Assembly (NCBI RefSeq): GCF_000416965.1 | Contig: NZ_ATCL01000020.1 | Location: forward strand, 186,001-250,000 | DNA: 64,000 nt | Reading direction: 5' to 3' | Source of the DNA: Exiguobacterium chiriqhucha RW-2 | GTDB lineage: Bacteria > Bacillota > Bacilli > Exiguobacteriales > Exiguobacteriaceae | Part shown: positions 20,222-27,809 of the stretch, piece after piece | Numbering within the stretch: position 1 is the stretch's first letter | How the letters are laid out: each line of letters starts with the position of its first letter | Notes under the pieces: model-generated | Database searches by the model: none | Told to the model about the DNA's origin: nothing | What the model saw: the letters and a program-made list of their open reading frames with translations, nothing else | Program-made: the position numbers and the translations under genes

Positions 20222-21246
20222 TGATTGAAAACAAAAAGAATTTCGAGCAGTTCGACCAAGACATGTTCCAACGTGTCGAGATGAACGAACAGCTCGCTGA
20301 ACGAATCGCTGGTAAAAGTCTAAACTTCTGGCAAGATGCTTGGATGCGCCTAAAGAAAAACAAAGCGGCCATCTTGTCGTTATCGATTATCGTCATTCTT
20401 GTCTTACTCGCTCTATTCGGCCCGATGTTGTCTGGTCGTGACGCTTATACGCAAAACATCTCGCAAGCGAAACTTCCACCTAAAGTCACAGGACTTGAGT
20501 GGGCAGGGTTAGACGGGATGGCTAACCTCGGTGGCCGTGAAATCGACTTCTATGAACAAAAGAACGTCGAAGAGAACTACTGGTTCGGTACGGACTACCT
20601 CGGCCGTGATCTTTGGTCACGTGTTTGGGAAGGTACACGTATCTCACTCTTCATCGGTTTAATGGCCGCAATCGTCGATACGGTTATCGGTGTCGCCTAT
20701 GGTGGTATCTCGGCTTACTTCGGAGGCCGTACGGATAACATCATGCAACGGATTGTTGAGATTTTGACTGGTGTACCAAACTTGATTTTGATTATCTTGT
20801 TCATCTTGATCTTTGACCCAGGTGTCTTCACCATCATCTTAGCGATGGCCATCACCGGCTGGATCGGGATGAGTCGACTCGTCCGCGGTCAGATTTTGAA
20901 ATTGAAGAACCAAGAGTTCGTCTTGGCTGCCCGTACACTCGGCGCTTCAAGTACTCGTTTGATTTTCAAACACTTGATTCCGAACACGCTCGGCGCCATC
21001 ATCATCACACTTATGTTCACGATTCCATCTGCCATCTTCTTCGAGGCATTCCTTAGTTTCATCGGGATCGGACTTCAACCGCCACAAGCATCACTTGGTA
21101 CGTTGATTAACGACGGATACAAAGAGCTACGGACGTTCCCGTACTTGCTCGTGATCCCGTCAATCATCATCGTCTTGCTCATGGTCAGCTTCAACTTGCT
21201 CGCCGATGGCTTGCGTGATGCGTTCGACCCGAAAATGCGTAAATAA
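20221..21246 (+). CDS. oppC: Oligopeptide ABC transporter permease OppC
   Basis: A 341-residue permease with an N-terminal cytoplasmic extension and a first helix at about residues 53-73. The EAA loop is KNQEFVLAARTLGAS. The periplasmic insert after helix 1 (VTGLEWAGLDGMANLGG) is longer than in the DppC group, typical of OppC. It pairs with OppB and is translationally coupled to it. Confidence 0.95.
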   Translation: MIENKKNFEQFDQDMFQRVEMNEQLAERIAGKSLNFWQDAWMRLKKNKAAILSLSIIVILVLLALFGPMLSGRDAYTQNISQAKLPPKVTGLEWAGLDGMANLGGREIDFYEQKNVEENYWFGTDYLGRDLWSRVWEGTRISLFIGLMAAIVDTVIGVAYGGISAYFGGRTDNIMQRIVEILTGVPNLILIILFILIFDPGVFTIILAMAITGWIGMSRLVRGQILKLKNQEFVLAARTLGASSTRLIFKHLIPNTLGAIIITLMFTIPSAIFFEAFLSFIGIGLQPPQASLGTLINDGYKELRTFPYLLVIPSIIIVLLMVSFNLLADGLRDAFDPKMRK

Positions 21247-21270
21247 TTATAGAAACAGGGGGACTCGTGC

Positions 21271-22344
21271 ATGGAAACGATTTTATCTGTCCGAGACTTA
21301 GCGGTCTCGTTCCATACGTATGCTGGAACGGTACAAGCCGTTCGCAACGTATCGTTTGATTTGAAAAAAGGCGAGACGCTCGCCATCGTTGGTGAATCGG
21401 GTTCTGGTAAATCCGTCACATCGAAAGCGATTATGCGTCTCATTCCGAACCCGCCAGGTGAAATCACGAACGGAGAAATCTTGTTCGAGGGCAAAGATTT
21501 GGCGAAGTTGTCGGAAAAAGAAATGCTTAAAATTCGTGGGCGCGATATCGCAATGATCTTCCAAGATCCGATGACATCGCTCAACCCGACGATGACGATC
21601 TACAAACAGATCGCCGAAGGATTGAAGCAACACCAAGGACTCACGGGTGAGGATGCGAAGAAGCGTACGCTTGAATTGCTCACACTCGTTGGGATTCCAA
21701 ACCCTGAGGCACGCCTCAAGCAATACCCGCACCAACTTTCAGGTGGGATGCGTCAGCGGATCGTTATTGCGATCGCGCTCGCATGTAACCCAAAAGTATT
21801 GATCGCCGATGAGCCGACGACGGCCCTCGACGTAACAATTCAAGCTCAGATTTTAGAGTTATTGAAAGACATCCAGCAAAAGACGGGCACAGCGATCATT
21901 TTCATCACGCACGACCTCGGTGTCGTTGCGAACATGGCAGACCGCGTTGCTGTTATGTACGCTGGTAAAATCGTCGAGAAGGGAACGGTCGATGAGATCT
22001 TCTATGAGCCGCGTCACCCATATGCATGGGGACTACTCGGATCGATGCCGCGTCCATCCGATGACCCGAACGAGGCGCTTCCGGCCATCCCGGGTACGCC
22101 GCCGAACTTACTCAACCCACCGAAAGGCGATGCCTTCGCACCACGTAACCCGTATGCGATGAAAATCGACTTTGAAAAAGAACCACCGATGTTCCAAATT
22201 AGCGACACACACTATGCGGCGAGCTGGCTATTGCACCCACAAGCCCCACAAGTGAGCCCGCCGAAAGCAATCCGTGACCTTGCGCTCAAGTATCGTCCGG
22301 ACAGCGCGTTCGCGAAATCGATTTTGAAAGGTGGTGCTGAATAA
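21271..22344 (+). CDS. oppD: Oligopeptide ABC transporter ATP-binding protein OppD
   Basis: A 357-residue ATPase. Walker A GESGSGKS, Q-loop IFQDPMTSLNPT, ABC signature LSGGMRQR, Walker B VLIADEPTTALD and H-loop ITHDLG are intact. The C-terminal oligopeptide/dipeptide-transporter extension (RHPYAWGLLGSMPR, AFAPRNPYAM) lacks the usual cysteine cluster. It overlaps oppF by one base (TAATG). Confidence 0.96.
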   Translation: METILSVRDLAVSFHTYAGTVQAVRNVSFDLKKGETLAIVGESGSGKSVTSKAIMRLIPNPPGEITNGEILFEGKDLAKLSEKEMLKIRGRDIAMIFQDPMTSLNPTMTIYKQIAEGLKQHQGLTGEDAKKRTLELLTLVGIPNPEARLKQYPHQLSGGMRQRIVIAIALACNPKVLIADEPTTALDVTIQAQILELLKDIQQKTGTAIIFITHDLGVVANMADRVAVMYAGKIVEKGTVDEIFYEPRHPYAWGLLGSMPRPSDDPNEALPAIPGTPPNLLNPPKGDAFAPRNPYAMKIDFEKEPPMFQISDTHYAASWLLHPQAPQVSPPKAIRDLALKYRPDSAFAKSILKGGAE

Positions 22345-23294
22345 TGGAACGCGAGAAATTACTCGAAGTAAAAGACCTGAAGCAGCACTTTAAAATCGGC
22401 CGAGGCCGCGTCGTCAAAGCGGTCGACGGCATCTCGTTCGATATTTATAAAGGTGAAGTGCTCGGACTCGTAGGGGAGTCTGGATGTGGGAAATCGACGA
22501 CAGGTCGTACCATCATCGGACTTTACGATGCGACTGACGGGGATGTCATCTTCAAAGGTGAGAACGTTCACGGCAAGAAGAGCACCGCTGAAAAATTGAA
22601 GTTCAACCGAGCGATGCAAATGATTTTCCAAGATCCATACGCATCCCTCAACCCGCGTATGACCGTCGCTGATATCATCGCCGAAGGCATCGATATCCAC
22701 GGTCTTGCCAAGACGAAAGAAGACCGGATGAACCGCGTCTATGACCTTCTCGAGACAGTCGGTCTTACGAAAGAGCACGCGAGCCGTTACCCGCACGAAT
22801 TCTCGGGCGGTCAGCGTCAGCGGATCGGGATTGCCCGCGCTCTCGCAGTCGAACCGGACTTCATCATCGCTGATGAGCCGATTTCGGCTCTCGACGTATC
22901 GATTCAAGCCCAGGTCGTCAACTTGATGAAAGAATTGCAACGCGACCGTGACCTCACGTACTTGTTCATCGCCCACGACTTGTCGATGGTCAAGTATATC
23001 TCGGACCGGATCGGTGTTATGTATCAAGGTCACCTCGTCGAGCTCGCTCCTGCAGCGCGCCTGTATGAGAACCCACTCCACGCTTATACGAAGTCACTTC
23101 TCTCAGCAATCCCACTTCCGGATCCTGAGCATGAGCGGACACGTAAACGCATTGTGTATGAGTCGAAGTCACTCGGTGCCGTCGGACGTTCGGATGAGGA
23201 TTCAAGTATCCCGCCACTCCGCGAAGTCGAGCCAGGCCACTTCGTCTCAATGACAGACGAAGAGTACGAAGCTTACAAAGTACAACTCGTATAA
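22344..23294 (+). CDS. oppF: Oligopeptide ABC transporter ATP-binding protein OppF
   Basis: A 316-residue ATPase, partner of OppD. Walker A GESGCGKST, IFQDPYASLNPR, signature FSGGQRQR, Walker B IIADEPISALD, then IAHDLSMVKYISD. The C-terminal region contains HAYTKSLLSAIPLPDP. It is the last gene of the permease operon and is followed by a strong terminator. Confidence 0.96.
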   Translation: MEREKLLEVKDLKQHFKIGRGRVVKAVDGISFDIYKGEVLGLVGESGCGKSTTGRTIIGLYDATDGDVIFKGENVHGKKSTAEKLKFNRAMQMIFQDPYASLNPRMTVADIIAEGIDIHGLAKTKEDRMNRVYDLLETVGLTKEHASRYPHEFSGGQRQRIGIARALAVEPDFIIADEPISALDVSIQAQVVNLMKELQRDRDLTYLFIAHDLSMVKYISDRIGVMYQGHLVELAPAARLYENPLHAYTKSLLSAIPLPDPEHERTRKRIVYESKSLGAVGRSDEDSSIPPLREVEPGHFVSMTDEEYEAYKVQLV

Positions 23295-23300
23295 TAGGAA

Positions 23301-23333
23301 AGTCCCGAATCCAGATGGATTCGGGACTTTTTT
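23301..23333 (+). terminator. Terminator of the opp operon
   Basis: AGTCCCGAATCC (23301-23312) and GGATTCGGGACT (23317-23328) form a 12-bp stem followed by T6. Confidence 0.95.
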
Positions 23334-23337
23334 CGTA

Positions 23338-23367
23338 CAAAAAAACACCGTCCATGATGACGGTGTC
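23338..23367 (-). terminator. Terminator of the HD-domain gene
   Basis: Minus strand ACACCGTC-ATCATG-GACGGTGT followed by seven T; placed head-on to the opp terminator. Confidence 0.85.
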
Positions 23368-23899
23368 AGGCGTTTGAAATGCGTGGCAAATTCGAGAGCC
23401 GGTCGACAACCGCGTCAATCAAGCGGACGCGGGCCAGGGCGTCTTCGATATCCATCGTCTCATAGTGGTGCAATCCACCAGGCTGTTCGACGTACGTGTC
23501 CGCATCGTGAACGAGCTGTTGGAGCGGCGTCCGTTGAATCCGGTTGGGCGGCAAGTAGGAGTCGGTGTGAAGCAATATCATGACCGAGATCTCTTTCGCG
23601 CGGGCCGGGTCTTCGCCGAGACGAATCAACAGCTTATGGGCACGTTCGGCGCCTTTAATGGCATGGATATCGTTTTGACGATACAAATCATAATTCCATT
23701 TTCCTTCGGTGTACCATTCATAATGACCGATGTCATGGAGCAGGGCGGCTTTCGTCGCTAAATCCGTATCGAGGCCTCGTCGCGTCGCCAATTCGAGAGC
23801 GCGTTCACACACATCGACGGCGTGTTTCAAGCCAGAACGGGTCAAGTATTTCTGGGTGACCGGGTGTTGCATAATCGTCTCTAACGTAATTCTCATCAT
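23366..23899 (-). CDS. HD-domain metal-dependent phosphohydrolase
   Basis: About 177 residues. The HD signature is spread as His...LLHDIGH with later ILLHTD and VHDADTY, the arrangement of small bacterial HD hydrolases acting on nucleotides or phosphate esters. Substrate unknown. The frame offers ATG at 23899 and 23896 behind AAGGAGGAG; the first is used. Monocistronic, convergent with oppF. Confidence 0.85.
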   Translation of the reverse strand: MMRITLETIMQHPVTQKYLTRSGLKHAVDVCERALELATRRGLDTDLATKAALLHDIGHYEWYTEGKWNYDLYRQNDIHAIKGAERAHKLLIRLGEDPARAKEISVMILLHTDSYLPPNRIQRTPLQQLVHDADTYVEQPGGLHHYETMDIEDALARVRLIDAVVDRLSNLPRISNA

Positions 23900-24027
23900 C
23901 GCTCTCCTCCTTGGTGATTTCAAAGGTTATTTCTATTAACTATACGGGAATGAGATAGGAAAAGCAAATTTGGAACGTGTGAAATGATGAAAAACTTGGA
24001 GATTGTTCAACTATTTTCATAAGAATG

Positions 24028-24036
24028 TGCTATAAT
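24028..24036 (+). promoter_or_regulatory. Extended -10 promoter before the small basic-protein gene
   Basis: TG-C-TATAAT (24028-24036), a perfect -10 with the extended TG. No good -35 hexamer is present. It lies 84 bp before the 45-codon gene. Confidence 0.6.
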
Positions 24037-24119
24037 TTAAATGTAGATTAGTGCAAGTTCAAGATTTTCAGATTCAGTAACGGTCGGTCCGGTCCTTTTG
24101 GCGTTGGGGGTGAGAGACC

Positions 24120-24257
24120 ATGAAAGAACGTAATAAAGTTTTGCAACAGAAAAAGAAACTTCTAAAAGAAGTCCTCAAGAAGAAATTGAAAGACTTGCAA
24201 GTGAAGCCAGGCAAAGAGACGGTATCACAACCGGTTTCTCGAATGCCGGCGTCCTAG
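24120..24257 (+). CDS. Small highly basic protein, 45 residues
   Basis: ATG at 24120 behind GGGGGTGAG (24106-24114), 45 codons and a TAG stop. The first 32 residues are a Lys/Leu-rich amphipathic stretch (KKKLLKEVLKKKLKDLQ); the tail is Ser/Pro-rich. It has its own promoter upstream and its own terminator downstream, so it is likely a real gene. I do not recognise a family. It could be a nucleic-acid- or membrane-associated peptide; no function is claimed. Confidence 0.6.
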   Translation: MKERNKVLQQKKKLLKEVLKKKLKDLQVKPGKETVSQPVSRMPAS

Positions 24258-24271
24258 AACGGTCGATCAAG

Positions 24272-24303
24272 GGTCGCATTCTCGAGAATGCGTCCTCTTT
24301 TCT
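24272..24303 (+). terminator. Terminator after the small basic-protein gene
   Basis: GCATTCTCGAGAATGC hairpin with outer G/C pairing, followed by CTCTTTTCTT. Confidence 0.7.
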
Positions 24304-24320
24304 TACCCGAGTGAGAAAAG

Positions 24321-24358
24321 TTATCATTGAAGTTTCAATTGATAAGAATTATTATAAT
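24321..24358 (+). promoter_or_regulatory. spx promoter region with Fur/PerR-family-like box
   Basis: TGATAAGAATTATTA (24340-24354) matches the Fur 7-1-7 consensus at 12 of 14 scored positions and the PerR consensus at 11. It overlaps a perfect -10 TATAAT (24353-24358). An imperfect palindrome TTATCA...TGATAA spans 24321-24345. PerR control of spx is known in B. subtilis; which regulator acts here is not decided by sequence. Confidence 0.5.
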
Positions 24359-24436
24359 TAAGTGAACGATTTTTTGGGTATACAAATAGAGTCACTTGAA
24401 AAAGATGAACGAACATTTGATCAGGGAGGAACGAAA

Positions 24437-24835
24437 ATGGTCACACTTTACACGTCTCCGAGCTGCACATCGTGCCGAAAAGCACGGGCTTGGCTTGAAG
24501 AGCATGATATCCCATTTACGGAACGAAATATATTTTCAGAACCACTCTCACTTAATGAGATCAAACAAATCCTACGTATGACAGAGGACGGGACGGATGA
24601 AATCATCTCGACCCGGTCTAAAGTTTTCTCTAAAATCGACGTATCGGTCGATGCGCTCTCGCTTCAACAACTATACGATTTGATTCAAGAGTATCCTGGA
24701 TTGCTTCGCCGTCCAATCTTGATTGATGAAAAACGTCTTCAAGTCGGGTATAACGAAGATGAGATTCGTCGATTCTTGCCGCGCAAGGTCCGGACGTTCC
24801 AACTTCAAGAAGCGCAACGACTCGTCAACGAGTGA
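24437..24835 (+). CDS. spx: Transcriptional regulator Spx
   Basis: A 132-residue ArsC-fold protein that binds the RNA polymerase alpha C-terminal domain and redirects transcription during disulfide stress. The redox switch CxxC is Cys10/Cys13 ([11 protein letters not shown]). The sequence is almost identical to Bacillus Spx in [16 protein letters not shown] and [19 protein letters not shown] 24437 follows AGGGAGGA; the frame upstream is not used. Its degradation is expected to need the SpxH adaptor encoded at 32437. It has its own terminator. Confidence 0.98.
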   Translation: MVTLYTSPSCTSCRKARAWLEEHDIPFTERNIFSEPLSLNEIKQILRMTEDGTDEIISTRSKVFSKIDVSVDALSLQQLYDLIQEYPGLLRRPILIDEKRLQVGYNEDEIRRFLPRKVRTFQLQEAQRLVNE

Positions 24836-24836
24836 G

Positions 24837-24870
24837 GAAGCATACTGTCTAAGCAGTGTGCTTTTTATTA
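24837..24870 (+). terminator. Terminator after spx
   Basis: AGCATACTG and CAGTGTGCT pair around TCTAAG, followed by TTTTATTATT. Confidence 0.85.
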
Positions 24871-24917
24871 TTCCGTTTTTCCGATAAAATAATAGTAACA
24901 ACCCCATCATCAATAGA

Positions 24918-24946
24918 TTGACACGTTAAAAAAAGGGTACTATGAT
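24918..24946 (+). promoter_or_regulatory. Promoter of mecA
   Basis: TTGACA (24918-24923), exactly 17 bp, TATGAT (24941-24946). The leader then carries a pyrimidine-rich arm CTCCTCCTT pairing with AAGTAGGAG just before the ribosome-binding site. Confidence 0.85.
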
Positions 24947-25015
24947 AACAAGACAATTTCCCCTCTCCTCCTTAATTGTTGAAGTAGGAGTGAGGTGAGA
25001 AGGGAGTGGACAATC

Positions 25016-25669
25016 GTGAAAATTGAGCGCATCAATGACAATACCGTCAAATTTTTCATTACGTATGTCGATATCGAAAAACGCGGTTTCGCTCGTGATG
25101 AAATCTGGTATAACCGAGAACGTGGTGAGCAGCTGTTCTGGCAGATGATGGACGAAGCGCACGAACGAGAAGATATCTCGTTTGATGGTCCACTATGGAT
25201 ACAAGTACAAGCTTTTGAAAAAGGACTCGAAGTGACCGTGACGATCGCGAAAAACGTGATTGGCGCCGAAGACGATTCTGAGCTCGGATCACTCCTACGC
25301 TCGGCAATCGATGAGGCACGCGATCAACAATCGGTGCTCGACCAGTTGAGTGAACTCGATGAAGAAACCGAGCAGGAGGCGTGGGCTCCGCTCGCTATGG
25401 AAACGGATGACTTTGAGGCGATCATCTCGCTCAGCAAACGGGCGGGAGAGACGTTAAGCAACGTCGACCTCAAACTGTTCCACTACGATCAGAAGTATTA
25501 CTTGTGGATCGATTTCCCGGAAGAGATGGAACCAGAGGAAGAAGAGAACGTATTGAGTCTCTTGGCCGAGTATTTGACGTTCAGCACGCAGACGTTAGCG
25601 ATGCTCGAAGAATACGGTAAGCTTATCCTCGATGGGGATGTCTTCGCTAAAGTCCGTCACTATTTCTAA
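25016..25669 (+). CDS. mecA: Adaptor protein MecA
   Basis: A 217-residue adaptor that delivers substrates such as ComK to ClpCP. It starts MKIERINDNTVKFFITYVD, the conserved N-terminal substrate-binding domain. A flexible acidic middle (around residues 85-125) leads to the C-terminal ClpC-binding domain (DFEAIISLSKR, YLWIDFPE). GTG 25016 is the start because AAGGGAG is 9 bases away; upstream in-frame ATG 24995 overlaps the leader hairpin. It follows spx as in B. subtilis, with its own promoter and terminator. Confidence 0.96.
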   Translation: MKIERINDNTVKFFITYVDIEKRGFARDEIWYNRERGEQLFWQMMDEAHEREDISFDGPLWIQVQAFEKGLEVTVTIAKNVIGAEDDSELGSLLRSAIDEARDQQSVLDQLSELDEETEQEAWAPLAMETDDFEAIISLSKRAGETLSNVDLKLFHYDQKYYLWIDFPEEMEPEEEENVLSLLAEYLTFSTQTLAMLEEYGKLILDGDVFAKVRHYF

Positions 25670-25676
25670 ACCCCGA

Positions 25677-25707
25677 TCGCCTGTTCATATGGACAGGCGA
25701 TTTTTTT
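25677..25707 (+). terminator. Terminator after mecA
   Basis: TCGCCTGT and ACAGGCGA pair around TCATATGG, followed by T7. Confidence 0.93.
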
Positions 25708-25735
25708 CTAACTAATACATAAACGAGGTGTCGTG

Positions 25736-26968
25736 ATGTTCAAGCGTTTGCAGTTGATGTTGGCCGATAGTGCCTGGTTTGTCCCGTTTTTATATGGGGT
25801 CGGGGGGATTGCCTTGACGTTCCTGACCCAATACTTCGGAAACTTCTTTCGGGAACTGTTGCCCGAAATCGTCTATTTAGATAAGGATTCGGCAGCAACC
25901 GTGCTGTCCTCGTCCTTTACGAGTCTGATGACGATGATGACGTTTAGTTTCTCAACGATTCTCGTCGTCTTGACGACGTACTCGTCACAGTTCTCACCAC
26001 GAACAATCAATAACTTTTTGACGAACTCGGCATCGAAACATACGCTCGGCTTGTTCATCATGACGACGGTGTACGGGATCACGAACTTATTTTTAATTCG
26101 GACGTCGGATGAGGATGTCGTACTCGCCTCGGGCGTCAGCGTGTTGCTCGTCGTCAGTTCCATCTGGGCGTTCGTCAAGTTCATACAAACGATAAGCGTC
26201 TCAATTCAAGCCGAACGTCTCTTGTCAGCCCTGCATCGCGAGGCGTTGTCCGTCATCGAGACGCAACAGCAAGCGGTGGAGGACGGAAAGATGCACATCG
26301 TTCCCGAACGTTCGGTCCACACGTTCGAGGGCCAGGCCATCTATGCGCCGCGCACCGGCTATATCCAATTGTTCGCAAGCGAGAAACAAGAAAGCCATGA
26401 TGTCGATTTCGAGTCGGTCGTGGCCGTCGGGGATTTCGTGGCGAAAGGAGACTTGCTCGGCTATTGGCTCGGAGAAGAAGCGCTCGATGTCGACGTGTTC
26501 CAAATTGGGGAGATTCGCTCCTCGATTCAAGACCCGGCCTTCGTCATCGAGAAATTGAGTGAAATCGCGTTGAAAGGCATCTCGCCCGGGATTAACGATC
26601 CGAATACTGCGATTCACGCCATTCATTACATCGGCGACATTTTGCGAGAACTGAGCCGATTACCTGAAGGGGATTTCTTATTTTCCAATGACAAGAGCGA
26701 ATGGCACGCCAAACGTAAACCGATGGAGGCGACGTTGTTCGAGGCGCTCACCCCAATCAAGACGTATGCGAGCCATGACATCTTTGTGATGGCATCCGTG
26801 TTCGAGGCGATCCGAATCGCCCGACTGGAAGCACATGCCTCACACGAAGAGACGTTCGAGGGGTTCATCGACTATTTCGAGGAGTCGCTCGATTTTGAAG
26901 AGTTGCATCCGAGAGAACGCGCGTTTCTGACGAATCAGATGATGCGTGCCCGAAAAGTACAGACGTAA
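25736..26968 (+). CDS. DUF2254 family membrane protein
   Basis: A 410-residue membrane protein. Four hydrophobic segments lie in the first about 150 residues (near 16-35, 60-82, 100-120 and 128-148). They include the family's FTSLMTMMTFSFSTILVVLTTYSSQFSPR, here described by its first and last words. The long soluble C-terminal half contains GISPGINDPNTAIHAI, also typical of DUF2254. Function unknown. ATG 25736 follows ACGAGGTG; GTG 25733 is one codon earlier. Convergent with an oxidoreductase gene. Confidence 0.9.
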   Translation: MFKRLQLMLADSAWFVPFLYGVGGIALTFLTQYFGNFFRELLPEIVYLDKDSAATVLSSSFTSLMTMMTFSFSTILVVLTTYSSQFSPRTINNFLTNSASKHTLGLFIMTTVYGITNLFLIRTSDEDVVLASGVSVLLVVSSIWAFVKFIQTISVSIQAERLLSALHREALSVIETQQQAVEDGKMHIVPERSVHTFEGQAIYAPRTGYIQLFASEKQESHDVDFESVVAVGDFVAKGDLLGYWLGEEALDVDVFQIGEIRSSIQDPAFVIEKLSEIALKGISPGINDPNTAIHAIHYIGDILRELSRLPEGDFLFSNDKSEWHAKRKPMEATLFEALTPIKTYASHDIFVMASVFEAIRIARLEAHASHEETFEGFIDYFEESLDFEELHPRERAFLTNQMMRARKVQT

Positions 26969-27000
26969 AAGGGAGGGGTCACTCGAGACCCCTCCCTTTT
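26967..27000. terminator. Bidirectional terminator between convergent genes
   Basis: AAAAGGGAGGGGTC (26967-26980) and GACCCCTCCCTTTT (26987-27000) form a 14-bp perfect stem with T ends on both strands. Confidence 0.95.
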
Positions 27001-27005
27001 GGTAC

Positions 27006-27728
27006 TTATGAGAGTGTATAACCACCGTCCACCGTGATGGCTTGACCGTTAATATAGCTTGACGCTTCGCTCAATAGGAATGTGACGACCGGTGCGACTT
27101 CCTCCGGTTTGGCGGCATGTCCCCGGAAATGATGGGTCATCGCCTCTTGGAATTTGGCCTCACCGCCATACAGTTTATGACTGAGTGGCGTATCGACCGG
27201 ACCGAAACAGACCGCATTGAAACGTATTTTGCCTTTCATCCGATGGGCGAACGTCTTCGTCAAGGCGATGACGGCCGCTTTCGAGGCGGCGTATGGACCG
27301 AGCATCGGAGGAAATTTGACGTGGCCGACGATTGCAGCGTTATTGACGACGCTCCCTCCCGTCGCCAACAGCGGGATGGCGCGTTGGATAAGCCGGTTCA
27401 CAGCCAACACGTTCAGTTCGAATACGTCGTCAAACGCGGTCGCCGGCAACCGCTCCGGTGTCCCGGGACGACCGAACGTCGCGGCGTTGTTGAATAATCC
27501 GTTGAGGACGACCTTGTCCTCGATCAAGCGGTCCATCAATGCTTCAACTTGCTCGGATTCGGCTAAATCACATGTAAGGAAAGTGATGCGTGGTGAGGCG
27601 TCTTCTAGTGCGGCACCTCGTGTCTCGTCGCGGCCGATGCCGATGACGTCATGTCCGTCCTCAGCCAAACGAAGGGCGACGGCCCGTCCAATCCCGCTCG
27701 TCGCTCCTGTAACCAAAAATGTGCCCAT
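27006..27728 (-). CDS. Short-chain dehydrogenase/reductase
   Basis: A 240-residue classical SDR: the nucleotide loop TGATSGIGRAVA, NNAATFG, catalytic Ser in the VNNAAIVG region, YAASKAAVIALTK with the YxxxK pair, and GPVDTPLSHK. The C-terminal INGQAITVDGGYTL is usual. The loop after strand 2 (GIGRDETR) suggests NADP use, but this is uncertain. Substrate unknown. ATG 27728 lies behind GAGGGGAG. It is divergent from cls with a shared regulatory gap. Confidence 0.9.
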   Translation of the reverse strand: MGTFLVTGATSGIGRAVALRLAEDGHDVIGIGRDETRGAALEDASPRITFLTCDLAESEQVEALMDRLIEDKVVLNGLFNNAATFGRPGTPERLPATAFDDVFELNVLAVNRLIQRAIPLLATGGSVVNNAAIVGHVKFPPMLGPYAASKAAVIALTKTFAHRMKGKIRFNAVCFGPVDTPLSHKLYGGEAKFQEAMTHHFRGHAAKPEEVAPVVTFLLSEASSYINGQAITVDGGYTLS

Positions 27729-27764
27729 ATTTTGTTCGCTCCCCTCAAAAGATGGTGTTAAGTT

Positions 27765-27779
27765 GTATAATTATGATAA
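27765..27779. promoter_or_regulatory. PerR/Fur-family-like box between SDR and cls
   Basis: GTATAATTATGATAA matches the PerR consensus TTATAATNATTATAA at 12 of 14 scored positions. It contains a TATAAT (27766-27771) that could serve as the cls -10. It lies in the 81-bp gap between divergent genes, so it could affect both. Confidence 0.4.
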
Positions 27780-27809
27780 TACAAGACAGAAACGAGGTCA
27801 GTTTATAAT

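Noticed and set aside
22359-23081. Minus-strand frame of 240 codons across oppF
   Set aside because: Antisense shadow; oppF has every ABC ATPase motif intact.
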